In this document: in pieces, positions 21,875-34,800 of the stretch
How the letters are laid out: each line of letters starts with the position of its first letter
How positions within the stretch are numbered: the first letter of the stretch is position 1
Origin: Alnus glutinosa
Taxonomy: Eukaryota > Streptophyta > Magnoliopsida > Fagales > Betulaceae
Direction: 5' to 3'
DNA: 64,000 bases
NCBI RefSeq assembly: GCF_958979055.1
Contig: NC_084886.1
Coordinates: 7,385,154 to 7,449,153 of the forward strand
Made by a program: the position numbers and the translations under genes
The notes under the pieces: model-generated
What the model was told of the DNA's origin: nothing
The model's database searches: none
What the model saw: only the letters and a program-made list of their open reading frames with translations

Positions 21875-22070
21875 AAACTCTTCTATTTGTCGGTTAACAA
21901 TTTCTGTAACCGATAAAAATATGGAAAGACAAAACCCAAATGTACCTCATTGATAAGCTTGTAGAGTAAATTCTTCTTTGACTTTTAATTTTTAAAAGAC
22001 CAACTTTTCTTCTTCTACGATGATGTCCCCAACATTGCAAATTAAATGAGACTTTTCTTGTTGCTTTGCC

Positions 22071-22550
22071 TGTAATATATTATTCCTTTTTGGTTGTGGC
22101 CTTTATATCACATTTACGGTATTTATTATGTTTATTATTTTTTCAATAAACATATACGGCATTATGGATATTTCCATTAATTTAGATTACCGTAAATATG
22201 GAATCGGTATTATGGTTATTTCTATTAATTTAGATTACCGTAAATATGGAATCGGTTAATTGATTTTAAAATCAATTAACGATATTGTTTCCTTGATGGA
22301 AGGAAACAAATACGGTGTTTACCATTTTGAGGGTCCCTAACCTAGCCTATAAATAGAGTGCTTGTGTACACCATCAGTACAGCCATCAAGCAATAGGCAT
22401 AGGTTAGAAGATCCCTCAAATAATCTTTCTTGTTCTTCAGATGGATCGTGGAGACGCTTGAGCAAACATGGCTAGAGGTAAGCCTGAATCCTGTTTATTC
22501 GTTTTCCGCTACGCATGTTAGATTAAATAATATGTTGATTATTTCTAACA
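22071..22550 (+). repeat. 5' LTR of the Copia element
   Basis: 480 bp, TGTAATATATTATT...TTCTAACA. It contains two tandem copies of about 48 bp centred on attaatttagattaccgtaa (about 22165-22257), a perfect palindrome built on ttgattttaaaatcaa (about 22258-22280) and a TATA box ctataaatagag at about 22350. Confidence 0.95.
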
Positions 22551-22566
22551 TGTGGTATCAGAGCCA
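22551..22566 (+). promoter_or_regulatory. Primer-binding site (tRNA-iMet type)
   Basis: tggtatcagagcc lies two bases after the 5' LTR. It is complementary to the 3' end of initiator tRNA-Met, the usual primer of plant Copia elements. Confidence 0.9.
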
Positions 22567-23734
22567 GCATCTATGCTATTTTGCTTAGCATATAATTTTA
22601 CTATGTGTTATCAATATTGAATCAAGTATATTCTATTTGGTATTGTTCACTTCTGTTTGTCAATATTGTTTGAGCAATATTTCGTCTTTTGTGACATGAT
22701 AGAAACGCATTAGCGATTATTTTGTGAATATTTGTTGTTCACGTACTGTTTGTGAAAACCCATAAATTTGATAAAACTATTTTTTGTTTTATCACTATTC
22801 TGTGTATTATGATATATTGCCTAATTTTGAGTTGTTGTAATTTTGATATGGGTATTTTCATAAAGGGGTGGCGGCTAGGGTTCCATTTTTAGGGTTTTCA
22901 ACCCATCTGGAACATTGCGGGTCGGGTTGGTTGGTGACTGGGTAGGGTTACGACCCATTAAAGTTTTTGGGTTTGATATATTTTCGGGTAGGGTTTTTTA
23001 AAACCCATGCAGTTTTTAGGCCATTTAAGTGGGCTGACCTAGTTTGGGCCAGCACTATACATGGACCCAGAGGCCTGACCCGATTAAGTGGGTTGACCCA
23101 ATTGCCCAAATACAGTAGCCCATTTGGAGTCTTGTGACCCAGAAGCCCAACCCAATATAGTAGCCCAATACAGATACCCAACCCAAATTAAATGGGTTAA
23201 CCCAATTGGGTCAGCCCAATACAGCAACTCTTTTCAGTAACCCATCAAGTTCTTTTTAAGAGGAGAATTTAGGCCTTATGGTGTTTAGAACCTGGGTTCA
23301 CCAAGTGTAAAGGGCCTTGGCCACTTACTAAACCATTAGGCCATGTGTTTTATTATGTCCTCATATTAAAGTTTTATTCCCTTTATTATTTACAGTACTG
23401 TGTATTAAAATTATTGTTTATTTAATACATGAATTGAAGAATATATATTTTAAATTTATATTGTTTAAATATAAATTGTTTGATGCCTAGACCTAAGAAT
23501 AATTAACAATACCATATATACTGGTGTGTTTACAGTAATATCTAAGAATGCAATGTCGGGGAAAGTTCTGGCAAGGAAAGTCTTGGGATTTAAGTGCGTC
23601 CGGTGTGACCCCCCTCACTTTCCTGGGAGCTCATCTGCTTGCACCTTGGAAAATGCTGTTTACCCCATTTAAGTATTGGTTTGTTATATTCCTAAGGCCA
23701 TTAAGGGGGCATCTATAAAGTTGTTAGATGTTAA

Positions 23735-24010
23735 TGAAGTAGCAATTATCATGATAATTTTGGGAGAGCCACAGCATCCCAATTTTGAATGACAATTGCA
23801 TCAAGATTACACACACGTAATTATCATAATAATTATGGGAGAGCCAAAGCATCCCATTTTTGTATGATAATTACATCAGGATCACACGCATGAACCTCAT
23901 AAAGATTTATTAGATGTTCATGAATTACAGCGTGATTATTATGATTTTGGGAGAGCCAAAGCATCCTAATTTTGTAATAATTGCATAAGGATCGTACACA
24001 TGAACTTCAT
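23735..24010 (+). repeat. Three imperfect tandem units inside the Copia element
   Basis: About 100-bp units share a 'gattat(c)at(g/a)at' block, then gggagagccaaagcatccca, an 'attttgtatgataattgcat' block, then aggatcacacacatgaa. Related 'cccaaaggta' motifs recur at about 24065, 24145 and 24230. These do not look like coding sequence and are unusual between the PBS and gag. Confidence 0.65.
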
Positions 24011-24899
24011 ATAGAAAAATTAACATCGTATTGTAATTAACTCATAAATTTAATTACCTATCCCCAAAGGGAAGTTTTTATTTTTATGACTTAATTAGAA
24101 TGAGATAACAAATTTAGTATTAAAAGTAAAATTTCTTTCGGTTGCCCAAAGGTACGAAGAATTTTATTTATTAATATTTAAATTTATTAGTCTTATCAAT
24201 AAAGAGTAAATTTCATGCGTGATGCAACCTTTGCCCAAAGGTAGGTTGAAATTTACTATTTAAATTGGCATTGGCTAATTTAAAATAAAGTTACTTCATA
24301 GCATTAAAGTATTTATTTTAATTTTGGGTTATTGCAGCTATTCCTGTTACTCTACCTTTTGGTGGTTTTATATTCCAATACATTATGATAATATTTTTCT
24401 GACTGGAAAAATGATTGATATGCTTTTTCATTTGGGGTGTTAAAAATTTTGGTACTCCGTGTGGACAAACCACCTACTCCCGCGGAATTAAGTACGTCAC
24501 GTGAGATTATTAAGCATGAACGGTGGGAGTGATTTAATCACTTAAGTTAGATGTTCATGAAATCTCATGTCACTAAAGTCATCAGGGATTTATTCCTGAA
24601 TGTTTTAGAGCCAAAGTTTTATAAAGGTTGTTTATGAACATTTAGTAAGTTCAAACAAAACTTGGCCAGCACCCTAATAGAAAAAGCTTTAAAGACAAAC
24701 CTTTTACAGTTTCTGAAGTGTTTATAATCCCATTATGGGAATGAAGGATATTATAGATTAGCTTAAGTCCCTAAAGATTGAGATTTTTGAGTCATTGTTG
24801 GTCTATTTCAATTTTTTGAATTCTCTCTTCTAAGTGTAGAATTTTATCTTGTAACACACGTAAGGATAAATGGTTAGTAAATAAACTTCTAACCATGTG

Positions 24900-27800
24900 T
24901 GTTCAAGGATATGAGAGAATTTATAAAGTGTTCACATGATTATTCATGTCAAAGGAAGGACCAATAAATGCAATCATGTCCAACACTTAAAGCATGAGAA
25001 TAAGGTGCCAATAAAGTATTATGGCAATCAAGATACATATTTCTCATGAAATAAGGAAAATTAAGGGCATATAAAGAAAGATTGCATGAAGTATAAGAAA
25101 TGACTTAAAATAAAGATAATCTCCATATCTAGTATGTCGTGAATCTCTGTTAGTGACTCAATCAAATATATTGTGGATTGATTATGGTTTAACAATCCAC
25201 ATTGTCAACACAAATGCAGAGTCCTTTTTAAAAATGGATAACACGTGTTTATAATTTGAGCTTGTTGGGATCTATAGGTTAATTTTAAAATTCAGTTATA
25301 ATTTTGACCTCAAAAAATGATTTATATTCCATAATCTTTTTGAAATCTATTTTCTAGTTTGGCTTATTAAAAATTTCAATTTTATTTTAAACTTGAAATT
25401 TTTCTTATTTTTTGGTGGAATATTGGTTGGGGTTTATTTAAAGTCTATTTAAAATTGACCTACGTCCCAATTTTTGAAACAAAATTATTTGTTTATTTCT
25501 GCATAGTGATGTTGACGTAAAGTAGAGTCTTTAAGAATTTAAAAATGCTCTTGTTATGGCTTTGGAGATTGAAATATATCTCCATACAGAAAATAAAAGT
25601 CGGTGATTTACTGACTTTGGTACTTGTGTGGATTGCATAAGGGAAAGCATACCAACAAGACCACTAGAGGTGCCAAAGAGAGCATTTTGAGATTCTTGAG
25701 ATCATGTACATTAAAAGGTGTTGACCTTTTCATACTCATTGCCTAAATGGTCAGAGATATTTTTTATCTCTTTTAGTGATGACCATATAAAGTTTATGTA
25801 TCTCTATCTTCTAAATATTAAAGCTGGGGTATTGAATGCTTTCAATACCTATAAGGAAGAAGAAGAGAAACAATATGAAGATCATAAGATCTAATATAGG
25901 CATAGAGTATTAAGGTAGGTACACACAAAAGGAAATGATTAGTAATACTAATCTGCTATCACCCTTATAGAGTAAAGCTTTGAAAACCGTTGTGTATATG
26001 TTAAACAGGATTCCATCTAAGGTTATTCTTAAGACACTTTTTTTAAAAGTATGAAAAAGATGGAAGCCAAGTTTAAATTATTTACACATATAGGGTTGCC
26101 TTACTAAAGAGGGGATTTATAATCCTCGCCTAAGGAAATTAGATTCAAGGACAACCAACGGATCTTTTATAAGCTATCTAGTAAACTTTAAAGGGTTTTA
26201 ATATTTTATTATCCTTCGTATAATCTTAGAGTTGTTGATTGTAAAATTTCTAGAAGATGCAGAACCTAGTGGGAGTGCTCATTCACATAAATTGGAATTT
26301 GAGGAAGCACTAGAGTTGGCCAAGTCTCCTCCTCATAGAGGATGATTGATTGTATTCAGGAAAAATCAGATTGATTATCCTGAGCCACAATCATTTCTAG
26401 AACAACCAACTCATACAGAATAGGTTCAAAAGTCTATTCTCTCATTGCAAAATGCAGAGGAAGTAGAATTAAGAAAATCCTATAGAATAAGGAGATCAAC
26501 AATTCTTAGTGATCATGTTGTATATCTCCCAGAGTCTGATGTTGACATTGGACATAAAGATGATCCAAATTTGTTTTCATATGCTATGAGTGGAGAAAAC
26601 TCCACATTGAGATTCAGTGCCATGAAGTGAGAGTTAAGTCCATGGCTGAAGGGTCGAGCTAGACTCGTAGCCAATGGTTTTACTCATAAGGAAGGCATTG
26701 ATTATCGTGAAACATTCTCTCCAGTGTCTAAGGATGGTTCATCAAGATGATCATAGCATTAGTAGCTCATTTTTTATCTAGAGCTACATCAAGTGGATGC
26801 GAAAACAACTTTTCTGAATAGGGATCTTAAGGACGAGGTTTACATGAAACAATCAAAAGGTTTTATAAATAACAGTCAGAAAGCTTGCAAATTAAAGAAT
26901 TCTATTTATGGGCTGTGATAGATCTCTCAATGGTAAGATACTTTTTACAAGGTTATTGTTTATAGAAAACCTTGTTGATTAGTATATATACCTTAAGGTC
27001 AGTGGGAGTACAGTAATCTTTCTAGTCCTATATTTGCAAGTGGTGATTTAGGTTTGCTACATAAAGTTCACAAAACTTTGAAATGAAGGATTTGGGTGAA
27101 ACCTCTTATGTCTTTTGACATAGAGATTCACAGAGACATAAAGAATATTAACATTGTCTCGGAAGGCCTACATTGAAAAAAGTTTTGGAAAAAATTTAGA
27201 ATGAAGGATTTGCACCTTCAGTAGCAATTAAGAGGGACTAATTAAATACAGATTAATGTCCCAAAAGGTATTGGAATAAGGGCAGATGAAAAGTTTTAAG
27301 CGTCTGCATTATACATAACCATATGACTGATAATAAGTATATCGAGTCAATAAAGTGCTGCAAATAAAGCCTTGCGGTATATGCAAGGAACCAAGAAGAA
27401 CAACTTAACCTAAGAATACACTTTCCATTTGAAGGTGGTTAGTTGTTTAGATTTGAGTTTGCTGATTGTGTAGATAGTAGAAAGTCTACTCTAAGGTATA
27501 TATCTTTTTATTGAAGGATAGATCCTAGAGATGCAGTTTGCAGACTATAGTTGCTACGTCTACCAAGAAAGCTAAAAGTCTAGCGTGCTATGAATTTGGT
27601 ACACAGGCATGATGGTTGAGACATTTGTTGAAAGTCTCAATCTTGTCGATTTTACAGTTAGACCATAAAGATACTCTGCGGTAATTCTACTATAATCTTC
27701 TTTTATAAGAATAAAGAGTAGAAGCAGAAGTAAATCGACATTAAGTATCTCAGTACGAGAGATAACATTAAGAGACATTAAGGGTCTATTGAGCATATAA

Positions 27801-27950
27801 GTACTGAATTAATGATTGCGGATCCCATGACTTAAAGTTTACCGGTAAAGAAAGAATAAAGTCATGCGGAATATATGAGACTCATTAATTCATTTTCACT
27901 TGGTTTGTCTCTTTTTGGTCTATAGACATAAAGTTATTGTAATAAAGATT
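24900..27950 (+). pseudogene. Ruined Copia gag-pol region
   Basis: Fragments in changing frames, in Copia order. Protease-like IDYGLTIHIVNTNAE lies near 25175. Integrase zinc-region FGTCVDCIRESIPTR lies near 25610. A pre-RT stretch with ELRKSYRIRRSTILSDH lies at 26460-26600. RT start [20 protein letters not shown] lies at 26655-26715, followed by piecemeal HQMDVKTAF-like and EVYMKQ-like matches to about 26860. Stops and frameshifts are scattered throughout. Confidence 0.8.
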
Positions 27951-28220
27951 TTTTGTGCACATTTGTTATTTTATCCATGAGGATAAATAAAGTTGGACCC
28001 GAATGACTTATAGGAAGTTCATTTATAAAGCTTGATTATCCATAAGGTACTCATGTAAGGAGTGTTTTACATCGTGATACATGGAAGGGACGACCTAATT
28101 TTATAATGGTTTTACCGCCATGATTCGTGTGAAACATTTCTTCACTGAGTTGGAGGATTCCATAAAAGATTGGCCAAAACTAAAGAACCTAATACCATAT
28201 GGTCATGTGTTATAAAGTCC

Positions 28221-28231
28221 AAGTGGGAGAA
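28221..28231 (+). promoter_or_regulatory. Polypurine tract of the Copia element
   Basis: aagtgggagaa lies directly before the 3' LTR, the usual primer for plus-strand DNA synthesis. Confidence 0.9.
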
Positions 28232-28711
28232 TGTAATATATTATTCCTTTTTGGTTGTGGCCTTTATATCACATTTACGGTATTTACTATGTTTATTATT
28301 TTTTCAATAAACATATACGGCATTATGGATATTTCCATTAATTTATATTACCGTAAATATGGAATCGGTATTATGGTTATTTCTATTAATTTAGATTACC
28401 GTAAATATGGAATCGGTTAATTGATTTTAAAATCAATTAACGATATTGTTTCCTTGATGGAAGGAAACAAATACGGTGTTTACCATTTTGAGGGTCCCTA
28501 ACCTAGCCTATAAATAGAGTGCCTGTGTACACCATCAGTACAGCCATCAAGCAATAGGCATAGATTAGAAGATCCCTCAAATAATCTTTCTTGTTCTTCA
28601 GATGGATCGTGGAGACGCTTGAGCAAACATGGCTAGAGGTAAGCCTGAATCCTGTTTATTCGTTTTCCGCTGCGCATGTTAGATTAAATAATATGTTGAT
28701 TATTTCTAACA
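28232..28711 (+). repeat. 3' LTR of the Copia element
   Basis: 480 bp, same length as the 5' LTR and colinear with it. I count five substitutions and no indels. Confidence 0.95.
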
Positions 28712-28984
28712 TTGCCGCCTATATCAGCCCACAATTCTCTCTCTTTTCAAAACCTAATCTCACCAACTCCTGTAAAATATAAGTTCTTGCGTTAATAAAT
28801 CATTTTCAGCTAAAGATTAGTAACCAGATAATACTCCACAATTTAACTATAAAATGCTTCTAAAAACGAGATGGGAAGCTGTCCACTTACCTAAAACACG
28901 TGCCCTAAAATTAGTATAACTAAACACTTTCAAAGCATTTCAAATATAAAAGGAGCAAATAAAATATAATGTCCGAAATAAAAG

Positions 28985-29225
28985 AGGCAAAAGACCAAGA
29001 GAAAAAGAGGCCAGGTAGGGAATATTAATAGCAAGAGATATCAGAAAAGCATCGCCCTGCAATTGAAAACTTCCAAAACCTGAAGAAATAGCCATCCAGG
29101 ATGCAAGAAATGCCCCAAAGGCCTCACCTTGTAGAGCATCAGAAATATGAAGTTTTTGAGTAGCTGCCATAATAATATTTCCCTTGTCATCACTGAGAAC
29201 AGGAACAGCGACAGCAAAAGCTAGA
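28985..29225 (-). pseudogene. RNase H-like fragment of a retroelement
   Basis: The minus strand reads AVPVLSDDKGNIIMAATQKL, then ALQGEAFGAFLASWMAISSG and FQLQGDAFLISLAI. This is the pattern of the plant LINE-type RNase H (RVT_3) domain. It is truncated at both ends and starts 274 bp beyond the Copia 3' LTR. Confidence 0.65.
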
Positions 29226-29645
29226 ACATCCTATAGCTAGCAACAAGATTATGCTTCATTGCTTTGATAGAACCAGCCAGTCAGAGGAGTAAGATCGATT
29301 ATGCTTCAATTCATTGCTTTGATACAACTTCAAATCCAAGCATTTATTTTTTCCATTTACATAATTGTAGAGGCTAATTAATATATTTTCTAAAATGCTT
29401 TTGTAAGATTCATGACATTCAGATAGTTCTTATTTCCTTAAAGGTTAGGCTCTCACACCATAAGCTTGGTTACGAGGTACTTTAATTTATTAAGTCGTGG
29501 ACTAATCCAATTGTTTTTCTTTTCGCCTATAAAACATTTATTTGTTATGCATATTCAACAAGATATTTCGTCGGGCTTGAGAATGTGCAGTGAGTCTTAT
29601 GGAGGATGATGGATTTTATATATTTCAGTTTGTTGTATTTTTGTG

Positions 29646-30103
29646 GGAAAAATTTACTTTAGCCCCTAAAATCTATAACCACATTTTTATTTACGCATCC
29701 AAACTTTAAAAAGTGACATCATGGCCCCCTAAACTACCACCGCATGTCAAATTAGATACTTTATCATTTTTTTACCCAAAATGTCCCTGAAGTTATTAAA
29801 AATTTACCATTTGAAAAAAAAAATGAAAATTATTAAAAAAAATTAAACAAAAGGGGAAAAAAAAAATCTAAAATACCAAAAAGGGGTGACATTTTTCATA
29901 TTAGCTCCATTAATTTTTTTTTTTTTCAAACTTAACGGCAGTTTTTTTTAGTAACTCCAAGGGTATTTTGGGTAGACAAACGTAAAAGTGTCTAATTTGA
30001 CATGCATGCAATGGTAGTTCAGGAGGCTTAGATGCCACTTTTTAAAGTTTAGAGGTGTAAATAGAAATGTAGTGATAGTTCAAGGGGTTAAAATGTACTT
30101 TCC
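29646..30103. mobile_element. Foldback element, about 460 bp
   Basis: Inverted arms of about 150 bp: the left (29646-29795) has actttaaaaagtgacatcat and tgtcaaattagatacttta; the right (29945-30103) has their complements near 30040 and 29990. The loop is A/T-rich. No coding sequence. Confidence 0.75.
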
Positions 30104-30370
30104 TCTATTTTTGTGGTCATTGTTATTAGTGCGGTTAATTGTTGTAATTATGCTCAGAAATGTATTGGGTTATACTTTACATAGATCACTTTGAGACTTA
30201 TTTACGTAGTAGATAGGTATTGGGAGCTAGGCACATTGAATTAATTATTAATTAAATTAAATTCTGAGGCCGTTACAGTAACGCCTCGATATTTATATAT
30301 TTTATAATTACCTTAAGGTGCTACTATTATGCGTCGACAATAAACACACAGTGGAAGTTGCTATAACTTT

Positions 30371-30689
30371 TATTGACCCAATGACAAAAATTAGCTATAA
30401 ACTGATTTAATAAGTTGATAAATGTCTTAAAACATGTGAGAGACACTTGTGACTTTTAATGGACTTTAACCGTGTTAACCGTTTTTTTTTTGGGGGGGGT
30501 TTCCAGTTTTTTTGCTTCCTCGCAGTTTATTTGTTTCATTTTTTTTTTCAAGAAAAAGAAAAAAGAAAAAGTAATTAACACGGTTAAACTCCATTAAAAG
30601 TCACATGTGTCTCTCACATGTTTTAGGATACTAGCTTGTCAACTTATTAAACCGATTTGTAACTAATTTTTGCCTTTGACGGACCCAAT
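30371..30689. mobile_element. Foldback element, about 320 bp
   Basis: Inverted arms: the left (30371-30478) has ttaaaacatgtgagagacac and ttttaatgga; the right (about 30575-30689) has gtgtctctcacatgttttag and the complement of the ends, tgacggaccca. Part of the outer arm is repeated again at 30686-30745. The following 30750-30960 has three more 'cttctcacat' pieces around a TA microsatellite. Confidence 0.75.
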
Positions 30690-30771
30690 GGACAAAAATT
30701 AGCTATAAATTGGCTTGTAACAATTAACTACAAACTAATTTAATAAAGTGACACCTGTCCCTTAGCATGTG

Positions 30772-30776
<5 letters not shown>

Positions 30777-30839
<63 letters not shown>
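30777..30839. repeat. (TA)n microsatellite
   Basis: About 31 uninterrupted TA units. Open frames spelling IYIYIY here are artefacts. Confidence 0.95.
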
Positions 30840-30843
<4 letters not shown>

Positions 30844-31590
30844 TTTAATAGCATGTGCTTCTAACATTTTTTTTAATAACATGTGCTTCTCACATTTTTT
30901 TTTTAATAGCATTAATAAGAAAGCATGTGCTTCTCACATGTTTTAGGAACACATGTAAGTACTTTATTAGATTGTTTTGTGGCTATTTTTTGCCCTTGAT
31001 CCAATCAATAATTTGAGAAGAACATTGAAAATTAGGTAGTAGTTTGAGAGGAATATGCGAACTTTCTCCCAATAAATAACTAATTACTCGTTTTATTATA
31101 AACACGTACGCATCGATCCATGGCATTAGCTATGGATTTCCATGATCATTTAAATTTCGAGACTATGAAGTTTGGTACTAAAACAAACTCATTTTGTTAT
31201 GCTACAAATGGCAATTAATTAATGGCTATATATATTCTAGTGAAAATCTCATCATATTTTTCGTTCTGGATTATGGATTCAGCAATATCAATCCCTATTT
31301 TAAGTATATATTATTATCGCTTTAACATCTTCTAATTAAGAAAGAAGGAATACCACAAGTCAATTAAGATCCTATATATTTTCAACGGTATGAGTGATCG
31401 ACTTTGACCATTTCTAACTCGATCGGATATGGCCATTTCTAGACATCCTCATCGATCGCCAGCGTGCATGCATGGTTTGGGCGGCCTATTTAACATTTAA
31501 TTTCCCTCGTTCCTCATGCTCAAACGTATATACCTTGACTAAACTAAACTAAACCTGAGTAATTGTTAATTAATTGGTACCGTACCGTCA

Positions 31591-31793
31591 ATGGCACTCT
31601 TCTTGTTTTACTGTCTAGCTTTGGGCTTCTTTATCTGCTTTGCTCTGTTAAAAAGGAATGAGATAAGGTATAGAGGGAAACGGTTGCCACCAGGAACAAT
31701 GGGGTGGCCTCTTTTTGGTGAAACTGTAGAATTTCTCAAAGGAGGACCTTCTTTCATGGAGAACCAGAAAGCAAAGTGAGCTTTTTTCAAGAT

Positions 31794-31856
<63 letters not shown>

Positions 31857-34800
31857 CTCTTCTTGTTAGCTAGGATGATTTTGACTAATTAAACCTTCTT
31901 TAATTAATACAATCAAGATGAATTGAGAAAGAAAGAAAACATTTCTGAATTGTTATATATATATGTTCTTGAGTTGTCTGCAGGTATGGAAGTGTTTTCA
32001 AGTCCCACATATTAGGTTGTCCTACCATTATCTCTACGGATGCAGGGCTCAACAGATATATCCTTATGAATGAAGGAAAAGAAGGGCTTGTTCCTGGCTA
32101 CCCGAAGTCCATGCTAGATCTTATAGGGAAGGCCAACGTTGCTGCTGTGCATGGTTCTGCTCACAAATTCATTAGAATGTCACTGCTATCTCTTATTGGT
32201 CCTTCAGCAATTAAAGATCAGCTTTTTCCATATATTGATAAGTTCATGAGACTTTTTATCGACAATTGGGATGGCAAAATTATTGACATTCAGGAAAAAA
32301 CCATCGAGGTACGTACATACATATATATAATTTTATCATAATATTCTCTAGAAACACAAAGTTCATACGTATGTATATAATCGGTGATTCATTATCGTAG
32401 TTCTTTCTATCGAAAGTGTTAAATCACTGTTGTCGATAGAAAATAGTAAATTTAATCATTTTAAGTTATAGAAAAAAAGATTAAAAAAAAAAGTCTCTTG
32501 AAATAACAGTCGATTTTAAAATAGGACCGATCTTGGGGTGACTGAGCCACCCCAAGGCCTTGGCCAAATGGCAAAATGTGGGTGGTTGAAACCACCCACT
32601 AGGCCCTTGGCCGGGAGTGGTTCGATGTAACGACTCACCCTCAATGACACAATATTATCCGCTTTTACTCTCCCGAACCAGATTTCTACGCTTAATTGCA
32701 GAGTTTTGATAGGTTCATGGTCATCACGACTTTAAAATGCATTGTGTCAAGAAGTTATCTCGACTTGAAAACGCATTGTGTCAAGAAGAGTGCGAATATA
32801 TATATAAACATATCCTTGATCATTCCCATACCCCAGTGATGTGGACGTCACATTTGGCCACCCCCAAATCAGCCCTGGGGTGGCGCGCTCGATCGCCCGC
32901 ATTGGCTTAAAGGGATGGCTCGAGCCACCCCTTCAATTTTATTTTACTTTTTTAAACTTTTTTTTAAACAAAAAAAAAAAAAAAAATAATCCTTGATTTT
33001 TAAATTTATTTATTTTTTAAAAATTTCACAAATTCTATTATTTTTTAATGGAATATATGACACATGGTAAGGGTATTATAGGAATATAATAAAAAAGTGA
33101 TTTTTTTTTTTTTTTTTGCACACTTTGGTAGTTTGATAAATCACTTTTGCACACTTCAAAATTCAATGCGCTATTTTAAAATCGGCTGTTACTTTAGATT
33201 GCCTGCTTTTTTATATTTTTCCCTAAATTATAATATTATAACGGTATGAACCTTCTTTTTGATAGGACACATTTTTCTGTGTAGATGGCATTTTACATAA
33301 CCTTCAGGCAGATTGTGGAATCTGAATCAGATATAGTCTATGGAACTTTCAAAACGGAGTTTGATAAGGTAGCAACAGGAACACTTTCATTGCCTATCAG
33401 CATTCCAGGCACAAATTACTATGAGGGGTTAAAGGTATATAATCGAAGAACTAATTCCATCGATCCTGTCATGCATGTTTTTTCTTTTTTCGATCTTAAT
33501 TTATGAATGTGAAATTGAGATTCTTTTTACAGGCAAGGAAGAGACTCATCAGAATCTTGAAGCAAATTATGGCAGAGAGGAGAGTTTCTCTGAGAAATCA
33601 TAATGACATGCTTGCTGAGCTTCTAGGAAACGAAAATACCAAATATAATCTAAACGACGAGCAGATATATGATCAAGTATTTACGCTTTTGTATTCAGGT
33701 TATGAAACTGTCTCCATTACAACGATGATGGCCATTAAGTATCTCCATGATCATCCCAAAGCTCTTCAAGAACTTAGAGTGAGTCGCAGTTTTTACTGAT
33801 CGATCGTGTTTCAATATTTTTGTCATGCATGCATGCATGCATATATGGTGTTCATATATAATTCTGTTCTGGTTTAACTCAATCAGGAAGAACATTTAGC
33901 AATACGAGAAAGAAAAAGACTGGAGGATCCAATTGACTGGAACGACTACAAGTCTATGAGTTTTACCCGTGCTGTAAGCAGATCAAATTTTCAAATAATA
34001 TTATATGCTTCTTTTTCTTTTATTTTTTTCAAGCAAAAGAAATGTAAGAACAGAAAAGTTTAATTCATGTTTAACCAAAAAAATATATATTAAAAAGTAT
34101 ATTAATTTCTTTCTCTCTATACAGGTGATCCTTGAAACCTCGAGGTTGGCCACCGTTGTGAATGGTGTACTGAGGAAGACAACACAAGATGCAGAATTGA
34201 ATGGTATATATGTTCAACAAACCCAAAAATTCATAAAATAATTAAAGCCTTTGCAGTAGTACGTACGTTAAGGTTTAATTTGGCAACATAGCATAAGTAT
34301 ATGCATGTGTTGGCAATAGGAGTTGTAATTCGTATTAGGGTTAAATATCCTATTGGTACCTGAGTTTTAAGCTTTTTTAAATTTAGTATTCGAGTTTTCA
34401 TTTGTTTTATAAGTGGTATCTGAATTAGAGGTAAAAACTCGTTTAGTACCTCTGTTACATTTTCTGTCCAAATATTAACGCCCGCCACGTGTCAACTGTT
34501 GAGATTGACACATGACACTATATAAAAAAAAAAAAAAAAAAAAAAATCTTTAAAAATAATAAAATAATAAAATTTAAAAAATAATTGAAAATAATAAAAT
34601 AATAATCACCCCCTTGGCCGGTTTGGAGCGACCGAACCACCCCCCATCCCCATGGCAGGAAAAAAAAAATGATGGGCTTTTGGCCATTAGGGGTGGTTCG
34701 GCCAAAAATTTGAGGGTTTGTCCATAGGGGTTAACCACCCCTATGGCCCACGGGGGTGGTTCGGCCACCCCCAATAGCCAAAGCTCATCATTTTATTTTT

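Larger units (their letters stand above)
19224..22065. other. Intergenic, upstream of lipoyl synthase; diverged repeats
   Basis: The first few hundred bases hold the lipoyl synthase promoter and leader. A long T-tract with (ATT)n follows at 19482-19530. From 20793 to 21874 there are LTR-like direct repeats and short tandem repeats, listed separately. No intact coding sequence recognised. Confidence 0.55.
22071..28711 (+). mobile_element. Complete Copia-type LTR retrotransposon with dead coding region
   Basis: A 6641-bp element with 480-bp LTRs at 22071-22550 and 28232-28711, both TG...CA, flanked by a perfect 5-bp duplication TTGCC (22066-22070 and 28712-28716). The primer-binding site tggtatcagagcc (22553) matches initiator tRNA-Met. 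The polypurine tract aagtgggagaa abuts the 3' LTR. By eye the LTRs differ at five positions out of 480. The internal region has no long open frame: gag, integrase and reverse-transcriptase pieces are recognisable only in fragments with many stops and frameshifts. It could not move by its own proteins. Confidence 0.95.
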
